From the NCBI GenBank assembly GCA_016283075.1, contig JAEEMF010000064.1, forward strand, positions 1 to 8,345: 8,345 nt of DNA, in the 5' to 3' direction. Below, one piece after another: positions 6,450 to 8,345 of this stretch. The notes beneath the pieces are model-generated. The model did no database searches and had not been told where the DNA came from. It was given only the letters and a program-made list of their open reading frames with translations. Positions within the stretch are counted from its first letter, which is position 1; each line of letters begins with the position of its first letter. The stretch is from Bacilli bacterium. GTDB lineage: Bacteria; Bacillota_I; Bacilli_A; RF39; UBA660. The position numbers and the translations under genes were made by a program.

Positions 6450-6804
6450 AAATGACTTTATTTTAATAGGAGTAATCTTACTTATTATAGGAGGTATATT
6501 CTTTATCACTACTAGAAGTAATAAAAAGGTAAATACTGCAAGTGTTTATTATGATAATAATCTAGTTTTAAAAATAGATTTAACACTTGATGAAAAAGAA
6601 TATATTGTAGATGGATATAATGGTCCTGTTACAATAAAAGCTGGTAATGGTAAGATAAAAGTAGAAGATGAAGATAGTCCGCTTCATTTATGTTCTAAAC
6701 AAGGTTATATAGATAAATCCTATGAATCAATTATCTGTTTACCAAATAAGATAGTTATTACATTTGATGATATAGATAATAGTATTGATACAGTAGTAAA
6801 ATAA
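6442..6804 (+). CDS. NusG domain II-containing membrane protein (EetA-like)
   Basis: This 120-residue protein has one N-terminal membrane helix (about 6-23) and an outward-facing NusG_II-type domain, a small beta-barrel with a pattern ending in CLPN. Here SIICLPNKIVITF (97-109) follows HLCSKQGYI (82-90). Family members usually have CPxxxC before this; the first Cys is Ser (S79), leaving C84 and C99. The ATG overlaps the apbE stop (ATGAATAA), and a weak AAAGGA ribosome site lies at 6426-6431. From memory of the family, apbE, NusG_II and Gx genes often cluster in Firmicutes, and the Listeria flavin-based electron transfer locus has this pairing as EetA and EetB. The molecular role is not settled. 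It is not the transcription factor NusG. Confidence 0.85.
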   Translation: MNKNDFILIGVILLIIGGIFFITTRSNKKVNTASVYYDNNLVLKIDLTLDEKEYIVDGYNGPVTIKAGNGKIKVEDEDSPLHLCSKQGYIDKSYESIICLPNKIVITFDDIDNSIDTVVK

Positions 6805-6819
6805 TTTACTACTGTTTTT
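6791..6819 (+). terminator. Intrinsic terminator after the NusG_II gene
   Basis: A perfect 10-bp stem pairs CAGTAGTAAA (6791-6800) with TTTACTACTG (6805-6814) around the loop ATAA, followed by five Ts. The stop codon TAA (6802-6804) forms most of the loop, so the terminator is partly coding sequence. Confidence 0.9.
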
Positions 6820-6833
6820 CTTTATGATAAAAT
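6805..6833 (+). promoter_or_regulatory. Promoter for the Gx/EetB-like gene, embedded in the terminator
   Basis: TTTACT (6805-6810) in the right arm of the terminator can act as a -35 box. A 17-bp spacer ends in TGA before TAAAAT (6828-6833), an extended -10. The predicted start near 6840 leaves a leader of about 9 nt, with GTGGTG (6838-6843) spanning it. Confidence 0.6.
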
Positions 6834-6848
6834 TGTAGTGGTGATTAT

Positions 6849-7358
6849 ATGGAAACAAAAAAATTTACAAGACTATCACTACTACTAGCTTTATCAGTAG
6901 TACTAAATTTAATAGAAGTAATAATACCTATTTTTAATGGAGTAATTCCTGGATTAAAATTAGGTCTTGCTAATATAGTAATATTATTCGTTTTAATGAC
7001 ATATTCCTTTAAAGATGCCTTATATGTATCAATATTAAGGGTATTTCTTGTAGGAATACTTAGAACTGGATTATTTAGTATGCCTTTTCTCTTTTCTTTA
7101 GGAGGAGCTATTCTAAGTATAATAATGATGTCTATATCAAAAAAGATTACTAAACTATCAGTAGTAGGAATAAGTATAGTAGGATCATTCTTTCATTCAC
7201 TAGGACAAATCTTAGTAGCATGTCTTATTATTGGTACTAAAGCAATGATGTACTATTTACCACTATTTTTACTATTTTCTATACCAACTGGTATCATAAC
7301 AGGATTAATAACTAAAGAATTAATTAAAAATTTAAAAACAATTGATAGCAATTATTAG
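6849..7358 (+). CDS. Gx transporter family / heptaprenyl diphosphate synthase component I-like membrane protein (EetB-like)
   Basis: This is a hydrophobic 169-residue protein with about five or six membrane helices. Conserved family features include PGLKLGLAN (34-42), an Arg in SILRVFLVGILRTG (61-74, R64) and a late GSFFHSLGQ (112-120). These match the family annotated either as Gx transporter or as heptaprenyl diphosphate synthase component I. Its fold resembles the substrate-binding S components of ECF transporters, so a small-molecule transport role is more plausible than prenyl synthesis. In the Listeria electron-transfer locus the homologue is called EetB. It follows the NusG_II gene but is separated by a terminator and has its own promoter, so the two can be expressed independently. 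The ATG is 5 bases after GTGGTG. Confidence 0.85.
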   Translation: METKKFTRLSLLLALSVVLNLIEVIIPIFNGVIPGLKLGLANIVILFVLMTYSFKDALYVSILRVFLVGILRTGLFSMPFLFSLGGAILSIIMMSISKKITKLSVVGISIVGSFFHSLGQILVACLIIGTKAMMYYLPLFLLFSIPTGIITGLITKELIKNLKTIDSNY

Positions 7359-7372
7359 ATTGCTATTTTTTT
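7345..7372 (+). terminator. Intrinsic terminator after the Gx/EetB-like gene
   Basis: ATAGCAAT (7345-7352) pairs with ATTGCTAT (7359-7366) around a 6-nt loop and runs into seven Ts (7366-7372). The stop codon TAG (7356-7358) lies in the loop. Confidence 0.88.
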
Positions 7373-7388
7373 ATATAAATGTTATTAT
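7360..7388 (+). promoter_or_regulatory. Promoter for the second pilin-like gene, embedded in the terminator
   Basis: TTGCTA (7360-7365) in the right arm of the terminator, a 17-bp spacer ending TGT, and TATTAT (7383-7388) form an extended -10 promoter. The predicted start is near 7395, about 18 nt before the ATG at 7413. It is a weaker consensus match than the promoter of the first copy. Confidence 0.6.
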
Positions 7389-7399
7389 TTATATAGAAT

Positions 7400-8279
7400 A
7401 GGTGAGTATAAAATGGGGAAGAAATTTAAAACAAATAATAAAATATTTAAAAAAAATAAAGAAAAAAGAGCCTTTACTTTAATAGAGCTTCTTGCTGTAA
7501 TATTAATACTTGGTATTATTGCTTTAATAGCAGGATCTACTATCTATAATATGGTAGAGCACTCTCGTAAAGAAGCATATAAAGCAACAGTAAGAGGAGT
7601 TTTAAAATCAGCAGAGCACTATGTAACAAGTTATCCTCTTCTAAATAGAGGTAAAATATCTTATCCAGTAGTATTTACTTGTGATGGAAAAGAGTGTTCT
7701 AACGGAATAGACAAACTAGAACTACAAGGGAAATTACCAGTAAGCGGACAAGTTATAATTGAAGATTCATCTAATATAAAAGCAAGTTATCTAAGAAGTG
7801 ATAGATACTGCGCTTTTGGAGATAAAGTAAATATAGAAATAAATAAAGATTGTGATAAAGTTGATACTACAAATCCAACATCTCCTACAAAAGGAGAACT
7901 TGGTCCAGCTGAAGGAAACAATCCTGAAGGAAAAATAAAAGATTTACCAGCTGGTTCTACTGATGATCACTCAGAAGTAACATACCTATATTTAGTATTA
8001 AATGAACCATCACAACCTAATAAAGATGATAAAAGATTTAGTACAAAAACAACATATCAAAGAGCATGCGGAAAAGACTATTATGGATGGGCAGTTGCCC
8101 AGGATGCATCGGGAAATAGAAGCGATGTATATTATCTAGGTGAAGCTCATGACGGAGAAAACGTTTACTCAGAATGGAGCCAGTGTACTAAAGAGTGTGA
8201 TGGCGGTGTTAAAACAAGAACAAATACATGTTCTCTAATTACTGAAGACTTATCAGAGGAATGTAATACTCAAAGCTGC
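7400..8279 (+). repeat. Direct repeat, copy 2: pilin-like constant region
   Basis: This is the same-orientation partner of 3238-4118, with coding starts 4161 bp apart. The two copies enclose the HExxH, apbE, NusG_II and Gx genes together with the first copy's tail. Confidence 0.9.
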
Positions 8280-8345
8280 TTAGAGTCCCCATATACAGCA
8301 GCAACATCAAACGTTTCAGGAGGATTATGGACAAGTTGCTCTGTA
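7413..8345 (+). CDS. Type IV pilin-like protein with TSP1-like module, second copy (3' partial)
   Basis: The reading frame is open from ATG 7413 to the right edge, giving 311 residues without a stop. The ribosome site AGGTGAG (7400-7406) fixes the start. The first 289 residues align without gaps to the first pilin-like protein: about 231 of 289 identical by hand count, and 79 of 80 at residues 21-100, which cover the processing site (KRA|FTLIE), the hydrophobic helix and the first half of the head. All Cys up to C289 are kept. The TSP1-like module reads WSQCTKECDGGVKTRT, with Asp replacing the first Gly of CGG. From residue 290 (LESPYTAATSN) the sequence is unrelated to the first copy. The visible tail has one Cys in WTSCSV, and WTSC could open another TSP1-like or Cys-rich unit. 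Its own promoter lies inside the preceding terminator. Confidence 0.9.
   Translation, partial: MGKKFKTNNKIFKKNKEKRAFTLIELLAVILILGIIALIAGSTIYNMVEHSRKEAYKATVRGVLKSAEHYVTSYPLLNRGKISYPVVFTCDGKECSNGIDKLELQGKLPVSGQVIIEDSSNIKASYLRSDRYCAFGDKVNIEINKDCDKVDTTNPTSPTKGELGPAEGNNPEGKIKDLPAGSTDDHSEVTYLYLVLNEPSQPNKDDKRFSTKTTYQRACGKDYYGWAVAQDASGNRSDVYYLGEAHDGENVYSEWSQCTKECDGGVKTRTNTCSLITEDLSEECNTQSCLESPYTAATSNVSGGLWTSCSV

Noticed and set aside
6849..7358. AGG as a reassigned codon
   Set aside because: The AGG at R64 falls at a position where arginine fits the family motif, so standard reading is adequate.
1..8345. Possible reassignment of TGA to tryptophan
   Set aside because: None of the eight visible stop codons is TGA, but no in-frame TGA is read through either and all tryptophans use TGG. 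The data fit the standard code with AT-biased stops.

Overview
The window is AT-rich DNA with nine protein genes, all on the + strand. Seven are complete, the first lacks its 5' end, and the last runs off the right edge. No gap between genes is longer than about 90 bases, and I see no tRNA, rRNA, CRISPR array or insertion sequence. The low GC, near-exclusive AGA for arginine, AGGTGA/GGTGG ribosome sites, U-tailed terminators and sigma-A-like -10 boxes point to a low-GC Firmicute. The streamlined layout and the presence of type IV pilin-like genes suggest an uncultured gut Bacilli lineage of the RF39 or Erysipelotrichia kind; that placement is inference.

Layout from left to right: the C-terminal part of a SufS-type cysteine desulfurase (2-706); a membrane-anchored peptidoglycan or polysaccharide deacetylase with Ig-like modules (752-2161); 3-methyladenine DNA glycosylase I, tag (2206-2751); an unrecognised 120-residue protein (2805-3167); a Cys-rich pilin-like protein with a thrombospondin type 1-like module (3252-4469); a three-gene transcription unit encoding an HExxH protein, an ApbE flavin transferase and a NusG-domain-II membrane protein (4527-6804); a Gx-family/EetB-like membrane protein (6849-7358); and a second pilin-like paralogue, cut at the right edge (7413-8345).

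Two themes stand out. First, the two pilin-like genes match without gaps over 289 codons (about 80% amino-acid identity by hand count, 79/80 identical at residues 21-100). They then diverge abruptly just after the TSP1-like module, which looks like a constant stalk carrying exchangeable Cys-rich tips. Second, the ApbE, NusG_II and Gx genes resemble part of the flavin-based extracellular electron transfer locus of Listeria and Lactobacillus (FmnB, EetA, EetB), and they lie between the two pilin copies.

Regulatory DNA is extremely compact. Stop codons lie inside or against terminator hairpins, and the next promoter begins in the terminator's U-tract or 3' arm. In four genes an extended -10 box, a GGTG ribosome site and the ATG keep almost fixed spacing, which predicts leaders of only about 9-10 nt.
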